Below, piece after piece: positions 44,601 to 64,000 of a stretch of DNA of 64,000 bases. Position 1 is the stretch's first letter. Each line of letters starts with the position of its first letter. Where the stretch lies: assembly GCF_031877795.1 (NCBI RefSeq), contig NC_133954.1:9105258-9169257 (forward strand), in the 5' to 3' direction. Source of the stretch: Strix aluco. Its lineage: Eukaryota > Chordata > Aves > Strigiformes > Strigidae. Below the pieces are notes generated by a model, which saw nothing but the letters and a program-made list of their open reading frames with translations, did not search any database and was not told where the DNA came from. A program made the position numbers and the translations under genes.

Positions 44601-44790
44601 CGCCGCCCGGCCCGGCTCCGCCACTTCCGGCCCACCCCGGAAGTGGGGCGGCGCGGGGCATCATGGGATATAGCGCCTCCGCCGGCCGCGGGGATGATGG
44701 GATACATCCCCCAGGGCGGGAGGCTCATGGGATATATCCCCCTCCCGCCGGCACCGTCCGTAGAGGCTCATGGGATATATTCCCCCACCC
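44601..44790 (-). promoter_or_regulatory. PGAP3: PGAP3 promoter with four GGGATATATCCC-type palindromes
   Basis: ETS-type CTTCCGG/CCGGAAGT sites at about 44624-44645 sit next to the PGAP3 start codon. Four copies of ATGGGATA follow at 44663, 44697, 44727 and 44770. In the later copies the motif extends to the perfect palindrome GGGATATATCCC or near it. The first copy read on the minus strand, TCCCATGATGC, is close to the ZNF143/THAP11 SBS motif. This is a CpG-type promoter without a TATA box in the usual place. ERBB2 starts 1.5 kb away in the opposite direction. Confidence 0.6.
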
Positions 44791-44799
44791 GTGCACAGC

Positions 44800-46146
44800 G
44801 TGTCGTGGGGGGCTGCCGGGCCCCGGGGGGGCTGTGTGGGGACCCCCGAGGCTTGGGGGGGCTCGGGGCCAGGCCAGGGCCCGGCGGCAGCACAGCCTGG
44901 TCTGCCTCCGCCTCGGGGTGGGCCACGCAGGCCGTGGCCATGCAGGACCCTTGGGTGGGGACTGTGGGGCGAGGACCCCGAGGTGGCCACCCACCACCCG
45001 CGGGGTGCCAGTGGCTGGGGATGGGGGGACGGGCTGGCCCCGGCCTCCCTGGGCCTTCCCCGGGCTGGCCGCCATCCTGGCGTGGGGTGGCAGCGATGGG
45101 CTGGTTCCCCGCTCCCCTCCCTACGGAGCCGTCACCCGTGGGCAGACGGGGGTCCTGGCCCCCCAGCACGGGGGGCTCCATCACCAGCCCAGCTGGGTCC
45201 TGACTCCTTTCTTGGGGGCTGTGGGTGGCCACGGTGGCACATGTGGAAGCACAGGATGGGGCATTTGATGGGGACATGGTGGGGAGAACCAGCCCCATGT
45301 GGGGATCCCATCCCAGCCCCCCCCAGCATGGCCACTCCTGCCCGTGGTGGCCTGGCTGGGGGGGTCCGGATGGCGCTGGGCGTGTGCGGGGTCCCCATCG
45401 CGGGCTGCGATGCTCTCGGGAGGGGCCCCGTGTCCCAGTTCTCCCCCCTGCACCCAGGGCAGCGGATGAAGGTGCAACAGTGGCTTGTGCCCAGGGTGGG
45501 GGACAAATGCCAGCTCTGGGCCACCTCACTGGGGACCCACCGGATGCTGCTGGGCTCTCACTGTCCCTGTACCCCAGAACTGTCCTTGTACCCCAAGACC
45601 ATCCCTGGGCGGCAGAATTGTCCCCCCCACCCCCGGGACTCTCCCCCCTTGTCCCCAGATCCGGGAGCGTCATTCCCGTCCCCCTTCCCCTACATCGGTG
45701 ACAGTCACAGCCCCAGCCGGACAGGGGAGAGGATGGAGGTCGCCACCCCCCCCGCCGGGGGACCCCCGGCAAAGCCTCCGCACCCCCGTCCCTGCAGCCG
45801 GTGCAGTCCCCCCCGAGGCCGCAGCGGGACCCCGGGACAAGGGGGCGGCTCGGGGGGGCCCGCACCGAGCGGGCTGCGCTGGAGCCGGGGCAGCCCCCAG
45901 CTCCGGAGCAAGAGTGGGGGGTCCCCGGTGCTCCCGGGGGATGGAGGGGGCGGGGGGGCGAGGGCGGCGGGAGCGAGCACAGGAGGAGGGGAGGGGGGGC
46001 GGCGCGCCCTCGCCCGGGGCCGGGACCGGGAGCGCGGCGCGGCCCCGCGAGGCGGAGCCCGGGAGCGGCGGGAGGCGGCGGCTCTGCACCGCAAACTTTC
46101 CCGGAGCGGCCGGCGGGGCCATGGGCCGCGGCCCGCGCTGAGCACC
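44800..46146 (+). promoter_or_regulatory. ERBB2: PGAP3-ERBB2 head-to-head interval and ERBB2 promoter
   Basis: About 1.3 kb without a coding exon. From about 45800 the DNA is CpG-dense and GC-rich up to the ERBB2 start codon, as expected for the promoter and 5' untranslated region. No TATA box was recognised and the start site is not placed. GGAGGGG/GAGGGAGGAG-type Sp1-like stretches lie at about 45940-46000. Confidence 0.55.
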
Positions 46147-56241
<10,095 letters not shown>

Positions 56242-56885
56242 CACCGGCCATGGAGGGCTGGGAGAGCCCAGGACGCTGTGGGACAGCACGGCAGCACGTG
56301 TGGGGACGGAGAAGGGGGTCACCCTTCATGCTAGGTGCTGCTCTGGGGCCCCCCCCTCAGAGCTGGGCACTGGTGGGGGTGACCCACACCGCGCTGAGCC
56401 GGACAGTGCTCACACTGCGACCGGGAGCAGCCCGGGGAGCTCGGCCCCAGCATGGCCCAGAGAAGCACCGTCGGCCACCGTCACCCCGAAGGCTCCTCCG
56501 CCACCCACCACCTCGCCAGGGCTGTCCGGGTCCAGCTCAGCCCGTGGCCGTTGCCACCCTCCTCCCGGACACACGGACTTGCACTGAGAGCAGGCGGAGG
56601 CCGGCTCACGTCCCGGCTCCTCCTGGATTCTTTTGAAGCCGACTCTATCGCACCGAGATGTATATTTGATAATTGTACATTGGTTTGGTTTTTTTTCTAC
56701 TCCCTTTGTCTGTGTGGTTCCACCTCCATCTCCCGGGGACCAGGAGGGTGCAAACCTGCTCCTGCCTGGCCACCGACCAAGGGCAGGGCAGGCAGGACCC
56801 GATCTAACCCCGCTTTTGCGCCTGGGTGCCTGTGTCCCACCCCTGTTCTCGAGGGACACGAGAGGGGCCACGTTCTCCTCTGTCC

Positions 56886-56891
56886 TTTATT
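56886..56891 (-). terminator. MIEN1: Possible distal poly(A) signal for MIEN1
   Basis: TTTATT on the plus strand reads AATAAA on the minus strand. If used, MIEN1 transcripts would extend into the ERBB2 3' untranslated region and be antisense to it. A nearer ATTAAA exists at 57153-57158, so this is only an alternative. Confidence 0.35.
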
Positions 56892-56925
56892 CAGCACCGG
56901 GCCGTTGGGTTTATACACAGTATAG

Positions 56926-56931
56926 AATAAA
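56926..56931 (+). terminator. ERBB2: Poly(A) signal of ERBB2
   Basis: AATAAA within TAGAATAAATAGG, about 690-880 bp after the possible stop codons. The preceding stretch, with GTATATTTGATAATTGTACA at about 56657-56677, is the kind of AT-rich 3' untranslated region expected for the gene. Confidence 0.8.
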
Positions 56932-57152
56932 TAGGGCCCCCCCTCACCCCCCCGCCGGCTCAGCTGCCCCGTGGCGAAGGGCAGAGTCATTACAAGCGGA
57001 AAGTGAGAGCTGAGAACAGGGAGGGGGGGAGCTCACGGCCCTTCAATCAACCTCTTGGCCGTGGGGACGGAGCCAAGCCGGGGTTCCCAGGCCCGGCCGG
57101 GGCAGCCGGTCCCCGCTGCCCTCGCCCCAGTTTAAACAGTGACAGGAGAGAC

Positions 57153-57158
57153 TTTAAT
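57153..57158 (-). terminator. MIEN1: Likely poly(A) signal of MIEN1 (ATTAAA)
   Basis: TTTAAT on the plus strand is ATTAAA on the minus strand, about 550 bp beyond the MIEN1 stop codon. The ERBB2 signal on the other strand is only about 220 bp away, so the two genes end tail to tail. Confidence 0.55.
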
Positions 57159-57705
57159 CATTAACGAATCATGCTAAAGTTTACAGCGAGTGGTTTTTGC
57201 TCTGCATTAACCTGCTGGGAGGGCTGGAGCTGCAAAGTCTCCCCCCTGCCGCACCCCCTCCGCAGTGCCTGGCCTGGCTCCCCTGAGGGCTGGGCAGAGC
57301 ATTCACGGAGGACCCCAAATCCCCAGTGGGGGCTGAGGGAGGGGGCAGCCCCCCCTGCACTGCGGGGAGGCAAGCGCAGAGGAAGGGGGAAGGCAAAGGC
57401 AGGCAGGGGAGCCCCCCCACCACCGCAGCTACACCCCACAGCAGGAATGAGCCCCAAAGGCTGGGCCAGAACAGCCCCCCCAGCACGGCCAGCCCAGTGA
57501 CGCCAGTACCACCGCTCTGCCCAGCCCAGCGCTCGCCCCAGTGCCGCGGTGGCGTTCCCCGGGAGGCTCCTTACGCTCTCGCATTCCCCCCAACGTCCCC
57601 GGTCCCCTCTGACGTCCCTGGTCTGCAGGAAGCTAACGAAGGCGGTGAGGAGCGAAGCGGGGGGGGGACGCCGAGGGCACAGGGAGATCCCAGCTGGGCA
57701 CGGGG

Positions 57706-59446
57706 CTACAGGATGACGCAGGGGGGGCGGCTGTTGGTGATTTTCTCCAGCGGTTCCCCATTCCTCGCTCTGCGAATCGCTTCGATGAGCTGAGGAGACA
57801 GAGGGGAGGGGGCGGTCACGCCCTAGGCCGGCCTCGCTGCGAGGTCTGGTGGGGTAAGGAGCACTCTGGGCGTGGGGGGGGACATGCAGCGGTTGGGAGC
57901 ACTCAGGCACAACACGTGGAGGGCGGGCAGTGCCACGGGCCCAAATTACAGCCACGCCGAGGTGGGAGCTCCAAGAACCTTCCCCCTCTCATCCCACACG
58001 AGCAGCGGGAGCTGGAGCAGGTCCCAGCAGGGTGGCAGGAAGGGGAACAACACCCGATGGGATCGTGAGGCTTCGGTGGAGCTCGGGTGAAGCTGGTGGG
58101 TGATGAAATGGAGGCGTCGAGGGAAAAAACAGTCACAGGGGAGCTCGTCGCAAAACCAAACCTCCCCACAGCCACCAGCCTGGCTGACACAAGGACCCCG
58201 CGGGGCCGGGTACTCACGTCCTTCTCGTAGGGAAAACCTCCGTTCTCCAGCTTGGAGAAGACCAACTGCCCGTTGATCTCAATCTCAAAGGCACCTGAAA
58301 AGCACATGGGGCTGAGCCGTAAGTCCTGCTCCTGCTCCGTGCGGCACCGCCAACCCCCTGCCCGTCCTGCAGCTGCTCCTGCAACACTGAACCCTGGCAG
58401 AAGCATCCAGGAGGCAGAAACACCCCGGTGGTACCCCCAGACCGTACCCCCTGCAGCAGGACCGGGCTGGCAGAGCACACAGGGCACCCCTGGAGAGCTT
58501 GGGGGGGGCTCCTGCCCTGCTCCCGGCAGACCCGCAGGCTCTAGAGTCTCTGCACCCAACAAGACCCCGCAGCGGGGGCAGGCCGGGGTCACCCCAACCC
58601 CAGCAGTGACCCCTGCATGGTGCTGGCTGCCGCGGGCCCTCACCTGTGCCCCCCAACCTGGACTCGATCTCGATGTCGGGGTACTCCTCCTTCACGGCGC
58701 TCGCCAGCTCCTGGTACGTGGGCTCGAAGCCACAGGGCTCGCTGGGTGCAGGGAGAAGCTGCTGAGAGCTGGGTCCGTGGTGTGGGGACCCCCCCAGCAG
58801 CACCTCTCACGCAGACACCCCCCGTCCAACACCGCCCCAAACTAAGGAGCCCCCCAGCACCTGCCTCCCCTGCTACTGCCTGTACCCCCACATCCTCCAC
58901 AACAGCCCTCCCACCCCCCTAAGTCCCCAGAATCCCCCATCCATCACCCCTCACCAAACCCTCCTACCCCCTGCGCCCCCCCAACTCCTCCCCACCAGCC
59001 CCCCGCATCCCACCCAGCTCCTTACACACCTCAGCCCCCCAAAATCTCATTACCCTACGGCCCACCCACTCCTCAGCACCCCAACTCCCCCCCACCCTAC
59101 AGAGCCCCCCGACATCCCCCTCCTCATCCCCCAGGCCCCCCACGTGCCTGAAAGCCCCCCCAGTGCCCCACATGCCCCGTCCCAGTTCCCCCAGTACCCC
59201 GGCACCCCAGTACCCTCTTGCCCAGCACCCTCCCACCCCACCGCCCCCTCCGGGTCCCTCCCACCCCTGAAGGCCCCTCAGACCCCCATTTCCCCCGGTT
59301 CTTCGCCCCCGGCACGGCCGTGCCTCCCCGCAGGCGGCGGAGCGGTACCGAGGGAAGAGGCCCGGCACTCACCAATACTCCACCACGATGCGGACCCGCC
59401 GCTCAGCCCCGGCCGCCGCCGCCGCCTCCTCAGATCCGTCACTCAT
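57706..59446 (-). CDS. MIEN1: Migration and invasion enhancer 1 (C17orf37, Rdx12)
   Basis: A small thioredoxin-like membrane-anchored protein of the SelW/Rdx family. Exons on the minus strand: 59373-59446, 58644-58741, 58218-58294, 57706-57789. They join in frame to 110 residues (human 115). The N-terminus ([13 protein letters not shown]) is shorter and more alanine-rich than in mammals. RIVVEYCEPCGF gives the redox CEPC motif at about residues 25-28. [20 protein letters not shown] and FPYEKD are unchanged from human. The protein ends CVIL, a CaaL-type prenylation signal for geranylgeranyl attachment to the inner plasma membrane. No frame problem is seen. It shares its 3' side with ERBB2. Confidence 0.96.
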
Positions 59447-59530
59447 CGCCGCCGGTCCCGCCGCTCTCCCGCCGCTTCCGGGTTTTGGCCACGTGACGCG
59501 GCACTTCCGGCCGCCCCGCCCCGCTCCTCT
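59447..59530 (-). promoter_or_regulatory. MIEN1: MIEN1 CpG promoter
   Basis: CpG-dense DNA directly upstream of the MIEN1 start codon, with two ETS-type CTTCCGG sites (about 59475 and 59504) flanking a CACGTGAC E-box at 59490-59497 of the USF/MITF class. No TATA box. This is a typical housekeeping promoter arrangement. Confidence 0.65.
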
Positions 59531-60604
59531 CGTCTGCTCCGGGCGGGGCCAGCGCGCCCCCTGCTGGCGGGAGGACGCGCAGCCGCGGGGCCCCCCCCGC
59601 CCGCCGGGGCCCCCCGGAACCCTCGGGGACACGCGCGGGGACCGCACCGACCCCCCGGGACACCCACCGGCCCCCGCGGAGCCTCTCTAGTCCCACCGGG
59701 ATCCCACAGACCCATAGGACCCCACTGCCCCTCATGGGACACCCCACTGACACCCCCCCGTGGGCGCCTTGGGCCCCCCCAGACCCCAGGGGATGACCCA
59801 TAGGACCCCATGGAGCCGCCAGCACCCCCCGTGGAGACCCCCTGATCCCCCCATGGGGATGCATCTGGGGGCTCTGTGCCCCTGTGGGACCCCAAGCGCC
59901 CCATGGGGACACCCACACCCCCTGCGGGGACACCCACACCCCTTATAGGGGCACCCACAAGAGACCCTCCCCTCTGTCCCCCGCAGAACCCCCACAGATC
60001 CCCTGAGGGCCCCCCCCCCCCATGTCCCACTGCTCCCCCCCTCAATCCCACAGGGCACCCCCCGGCATCCCTGCAACCCTCCAAACCCCAGGGGACCTTT
60101 AACCTGCGTGAGACCCCCATGAGACCCCCCCACACCCCACGGGGTCCCCACCTATCCCAGTCTCTGGGCTGACCCTGCAAGACCCCCCCCACCCCACGGG
60201 ACCCTTCCAGCCCCCCACGTGTGGGGTCCCAGTGGAGCCCCAACCCAAACCCCACAGCGTGAGGCCGGGGACACCCGGCGGGGGGCACAGGTTGGGGTGC
60301 ACCTGACCCACACCCCCAGGACAGCCACGGGGTCCTGTGTCCCCTCACCAGGCTCTGACCCGCCCCCCCACCGGGCTCAGCCGCTCCTGGGGGTCACCCC
60401 AGTGCATTGTGGGAAACTCCCCATCACCACCGTAGGGTCGTGAGATGGGGGTTTGGGGGGGCTTGGACCCCCTGTGCTGGCACGGGGCCTGTTTGGACGC
60501 CCCATCCCGGGGCCGGGGGGCTGGGGGGCACCCCTGGGTGGCGTGGGGGGGCTGGGTGCCGGGCGGCCGGCCCGGGGCGGCATGATGTCAGGCGGGGGCG
60601 GGAG

Positions 60605-60685
60605 CTGGCGCAGGTAGATAAAGCCGGGGAGAACAGGAATCCCCGGTCCGGCGGGAGGGTGGCGGGACGCGGCGGGCGCCTGCAG
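60605..60685 (+). promoter_or_regulatory. GRB7: Candidate GRB7 promoter and non-coding first exon
   Basis: A TATA-like TAGATAAAG at about 60615 is followed 65 bp later by a good donor, GCCTGCAG|GTAGGA, at 60685. A short non-coding exon between them could splice to the GRB7 acceptor at 63571. This is only a sequence-signal argument; the CpG-rich region at 62.2-62.8 kb is a rival start. Confidence 0.35.
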
Positions 60686-60944
60686 GTAGGAGCGGGACCG
60701 GGGTGGGGACCCCCCGCGTCGTGGGGCCACTGGCCATCCCGGGATGTCGGCCCCATCCCACCGGCATGACCCCGGCCCCCCCGCTGCACCCCTGCCCCTT
60801 CCCTCCCGCCCTTCCTCCCGACTCTTCCTCCTCCTCTGCCGCCCCGGCAGGGCCTCGCTGCCACCCCGCAGCCTCCGCACCCCCGGTCCTGCCGCCCCCG
60901 TCTCCCCTCGCCTCGGCACCCACCAGCACCCCCGCCCACAGCTG

Positions 60945-61680
60945 GGGGCCCTGGGACCCCATTCCTTAGCCCTGGTAGCCCTGGGACCCCATCCCTTAGC
61001 CCTGGTGGCCCTGGGACTCTGTCCCTTAGCTCTGGTGGCTCTGGGACCCTGACTCCTAATCCCGGTGGCCCTGGGAACGCTGTCCTATAGCCCTGATGGC
61101 CCTGGGACCCCATCCCTTAGCCCTGATGGCCCTGGAAGTCTGTCCCCTAATTCTGGTGGCCCTGGGATTCCATCCTACAGCCCTGGTGGCCCCAGGACCC
61201 TGTCCTATAGCACTGGTGGCCCTGGGACCCTGTCCCTTAGCCCTGGTGGCCCTGGGACCCTGTCCCCTAATCCTGGTGGCCCTGGTATCCCGCCCTATAG
61301 CCCTAGTGACCTAGGAACCCTGACCTAAATCTCTGGTGGCCCTGGGACCCCATCCCATAGTCCTGGTAGCCCTGGGACCACATCCTGTAGCCTCAACATC
61401 TCCCAGTCCCCCTGTCCCACCATCCTGCTGGCCCCTGGGACCCCGCCCCTTAGTGCTGGTGGCCCTGGGACCCGATCCCTTAAACCTGGTGGCCCTGGCA
61501 CTCTGTCCCTTGATGCTGGTGGCCCTGGGACCCTGTCCCCTAAACCTGGTGGCCCTGGTCCCCCTAATCCATAACCCTGGTGGCCCTGGGGCCCAGTCCT
61601 ATAGTTGTGACACCCTCCAGACCCCCACCCTATAGTCCTGGTGGCCCTGGTCCCGTTGCTCCATAGCCCCAAGGCCTTGG
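60945..61680. repeat. 30-bp minisatellite upstream of GRB7
   Basis: About 24 copies of the 30-bp unit GGTGGCCCTGGGACCCTGTC + CCTTAGCCCT. Because 30 is a multiple of three, all three plus-strand frames read a 10-residue repeat such as GGPGTLSLSP. There is no start context or splice evidence, and it is treated as non-coding. Confidence 0.92.
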
Positions 61681-61711
61681 TCCCCCTGTTTGTCCCAGAC
61701 CCCAGGGACAC

Positions 61712-61713
<2 letters not shown>

Positions 61714-61746
<33 letters not shown>
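61714..61746. repeat. (GT)n microsatellite
   Basis: About sixteen uninterrupted GT units directly after the 30-bp minisatellite. Confidence 0.95.
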
Positions 61747-61749
<3 letters not shown>

Positions 61750-62814
61750 ATCATCACCCCATCAGAGCCCTGTCACAGCCACCAGGATAGGGCTGGCATT
61801 GGGGTGACCTGAGGCCACGGTGATGGGCTGGCAGGTTAGTGGCAGGGCTGAACCACTGTCCCAGGGGCCCCGTGGGGTCCCCATCTGTCACATGCCCCAT
61901 CAGCCCCTCCGGTGGCTCCTGTGTGGCTTGCAGAGGCCCTACACTGTGTCCCACTGTGGGCAGCATCACCCCACATGACCCCTGGCTGTCCCCCCGTGTC
62001 CCCAGGCTCACCCCGGAGCCTGGCCAGGCAGGGAGACCCCGGCTGGGGCTGGGGAGCGGGGACGGAGCGGAGGATCCGTACAGGATGGCCAGGGCAGGGC
62101 CGGGGACGTGGCGGGGACGGGGACGTGGCAGGGACGGGGATGGGGATGGTGGTGGCAGCCACGCGATGACATCGGTCCTGCCTGGCCATGGACTTGGACC
62201 CCGAGCTGGCCGGGAGGCAGCGGGTGAATGATTAACCCGGCCCCGCGCGACATCCCAGGAACGGCGGGGCCCGGCGTGCGCGTGCCCGTGGCCACCGAGT
62301 GCCACCAGTGTGGCCGTGGGAGCCGTGCGTGTGTTACGTGTGCCGCGTGCCGTGTGGCCCCTGCCTGGCCCGGGCGACCGGCGGCGGGGCTGGCCGTGCC
62401 AAGCCGCGCTGTGCCGTGGCAGAGCCGACCCAAGGCCGTCGCGAATCATTTTGGGGCCAAAACCGGAGTGTTGGCCGGTGTCCACGCGTCCCCCCTCCCC
62501 GAGTGCTGCGGCACCGCGTGGGCGCTGGCACCGGGCACCGGGCGGGGGCGAGGGGTGACGCCGCGGTACGGGGGGCCGTGCCGGCGGGCACCGGGCTCGG
62601 GGCAGTTCCCACGGCGGGCGCCGGCTCCCTCGCCCCCGGCCTGCCGGCGCGGCCGCCCCGGCCCGGATGCCAGCGCGGTGAGGTGGAGCTGGGAGCGGCC
62701 GCCAGAACTGGTTTGGCCGGGCCGAGGAGGTGTCTGGGCTGGGCCGCCGCCACGCTCCGCTTCCTGCTCCCGCCGGCGCCGCGCTCGCCCGTCGCGGCTC
62801 GGCCCGGCACGGCT

Positions 62815-63075
62815 CAGCCTGGTAAAGCTCAGTCTGGCACAGCTAAGGCTGGTACAGTTCAGCCCAGCACGGCTCAGCCTGGCACAGCTCAGCTCAGCAA
62901 AACTCAGCCCAGTGCAGCTCAGCCCAGCAAAGCTCAGCCTGGCACAGCTCAGCCCAGCAAAGCTCAGCCTGCAATGGCTCAGCCCAGCAAAGCTCAGCCC
63001 AGCTCAGCCCAGCTTACTTTGGCCCAGTTAGGCTCAGTCCAACTGGGCTCCACCAGCCCCAGCCCAGCTCAGCTG
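62815..63075. repeat. AGCTCAGCCNRGCAMAGCTC minisatellite
   Basis: About a dozen copies of a 10/20-bp unit (AGCTCAGCCT + GGCACAGCTC, alternating with AGCCCAGCAA). It lies between a CpG-rich stretch and the GRB7 coding start. Frames across it read Leu/Ser/Ala/Gln repeats and are non-coding. Confidence 0.88.
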
Positions 63076-63579
63076 GTGTCTCCCAGTGCCACCAGTCTCT
63101 CCGCAGTGATGTTGGGGCACTGGAGAGGGCCCCGCGTGGGACATGGAAGCGCTGGGAGATTCTCGGTTGTCTCGTAAGGGGCTGTGCTCACCGCCAGGCC
63201 CCTTCTCCTGCCCCCCAGCTCCTGCACTGGGATGGGGCTGGAGGGACGGGGACACCCCAACCCTTGGCAGCCACTCGGGACTTGGCCGGACCCCGCGGGG
63301 TGCTGGGAGGGGGGGCAGGCGGGGCGGTGCTGAGTCACGCCGCCGCACGCTGACTCACGGCTTGTCTGGGCGCCGGCAAAACACCACCCAGGCGGGTGCC
63401 AGGGGTGGGCAGCCCCTGGCAGCGCCGTGGCTCTGCCTGCGCCGGTGTGGCGGCGGCGTGGGGCCCACGTGGGGCCTGTGGGGGCTGCCCACGTGTGGCC
63501 ATGGACCCTCCGGCCCCGGGGACGAGGACCTGGAGCCTCGTGTGGTGCAGGACCTGCTCTTTCCCCCCCAGATAATGCC

Positions 63580-64000
63580 ATGGACGGGGGGGCTCAGCAG
63601 AGCAGCCTCCGGGAGCCCCCTGGGCCGGGCAGCACGGAGCAGGAGGGGGTCCCCAGCGAGTGGGATGGGGGCGAGGGCCCCCCCGAGGTCAAGCGCTCCC
63701 AGCCCCTCCTCATCCACGGCAGCAGGTGGGTGGGGGGGCCCAGATACTGGGGCTCCTCCTGCAGAGGTTTTGGGGGGGGGGGTCCAGTGGATTGAGGAGA
63801 CGGGGGGGCACAAGCTTGGGCATGGGGGCACAGGACCTCGTGCCGGGGGGGTCCGAGGGAGCTCAGCCCCTCTCTGCCCGCAGCCGGCAGCCGCCGGAGG
63901 AGCCGCGCGCCTCGTCGCTGCCCACCATCCCCAACCCCTTCCCCGAGCTCTGCAGCCCCTCCAACTCGCCCATCCTCAGCAGCCCGGCCCTGGGGCAGGG
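63580..64000 (+). CDS. GRB7: Growth factor receptor-bound protein 7, N-terminal part
   Basis: A cytoplasmic adaptor (Pro-rich N-terminus, RA, PH, BPS, SH2) that docks on phosphorylated ERBB2 and other receptors. Only the first two coding exons are in the window: 63580-63725 and 63884 onward, cut by the window edge. The acceptor is at 63571. An ATG at 63575 is out of frame, so translation should start at the second ATG, 63580, in a better context (GCCATGG). The exons encode the Pro-rich region: EVKRSQPLLIHGSR matches human EVKRSQPLLIPTT, and SLPTIPNPFPELCSPSNSPI matches SLPSIPNPFPELCSPPSQSPI. GRB10 and GRB14 are relatives, but the position right of MIEN1 fits GRB7. Confidence 0.93.

Larger units (their letters stand above)
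59531..63571. other. MIEN1-GRB7 interval
   Basis: About 4 kb without a recognised coding exon. It contains C-rich repeats (about 59690-60230), a possible GRB7 first exon near 60.6 kb, a 30-bp minisatellite (60945-61680), a (GT)n run (61714-61746), a CpG-rich stretch at about 62230-62815 that could be a second promoter, and a further minisatellite (62815-63075). Long frames in the repeats are non-coding. Confidence 0.6.

Noticed and set aside
44600-44624. PGAP3 start at 44624
   Set aside because: That codon is GTG on the minus strand. The first ATG, at 44600, gives a normal signal peptide.
61065-61328. Open 10-residue repeat protein (GGPGTLSLSP-type)
   Set aside because: The minisatellite unit is 30 bp, so any frame yields a periodic peptide; no promoter, start context or exon borders.

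Overview
The window is vertebrate genomic DNA holding the conserved block PPP1R1B - STARD3 - TCAP - PNMT - PGAP3(-) - ERBB2 - MIEN1(-) - GRB7, the ERBB2 neighbourhood of human 17q12, in the same order and orientation as in human. High GC, CpG-rich promoters, mostly short introns and a minisatellite in almost every gene suggest a bird microchromosome. The species cannot be named from the sequence, and another sauropsid is not excluded.

Layout. 1-9853 has no supportable gene. It corresponds to the NEUROD2-PPP1R1B intergenic region (NEUROD2 itself would lie off the left edge) and holds AT-rich islands with POU, homeodomain and E-box motifs, a 31-bp-spaced array of X-box-like palindromes, a (CA)n/(TG)n block and minisatellites. 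PPP1R1B lies at 9854-13796, and STARD3 has a non-coding first exon near 14.5 kb and codes from 20087 to 33960. TCAP (35727-36861) and PNMT (38691-40402) are compact genes with TATA boxes. PGAP3 (41426-44600, minus) ends tail to tail with PNMT and starts head to head with ERBB2 (46147 to about 56241). MIEN1 (57706-59446, minus) ends tail to tail with ERBB2. GRB7 begins at 63580 and runs off the right edge.

The genes share a locus rather than a pathway: a dopamine/PKA-regulated PP1 inhibitor, a late-endosomal cholesterol transfer protein, a sarcomeric Z-disc cap, adrenaline synthesis, GPI-anchor lipid remodelling, a receptor tyrosine kinase, a prenylated migration factor and an SH2 adaptor that binds ERBB receptors.

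Assembly quality matters here. An 88-N gap in ERBB2 is flanked by two copies of the same exon end. ERBB2 and PGAP3 exons carry about nine to ten single-base insertions, and intron 1 of PPP1R1B holds a perfect 78-bp palindrome. These look more like long-read consensus errors than biology. The most interesting candidates for real biology are the X-box array, the AT-rich islands, a diverged repeat pair in STARD3 introns, a palindromic motif array in the PGAP3 promoter, a shortened telethonin and a DARPP-32 with an unfamiliar C-terminal half.
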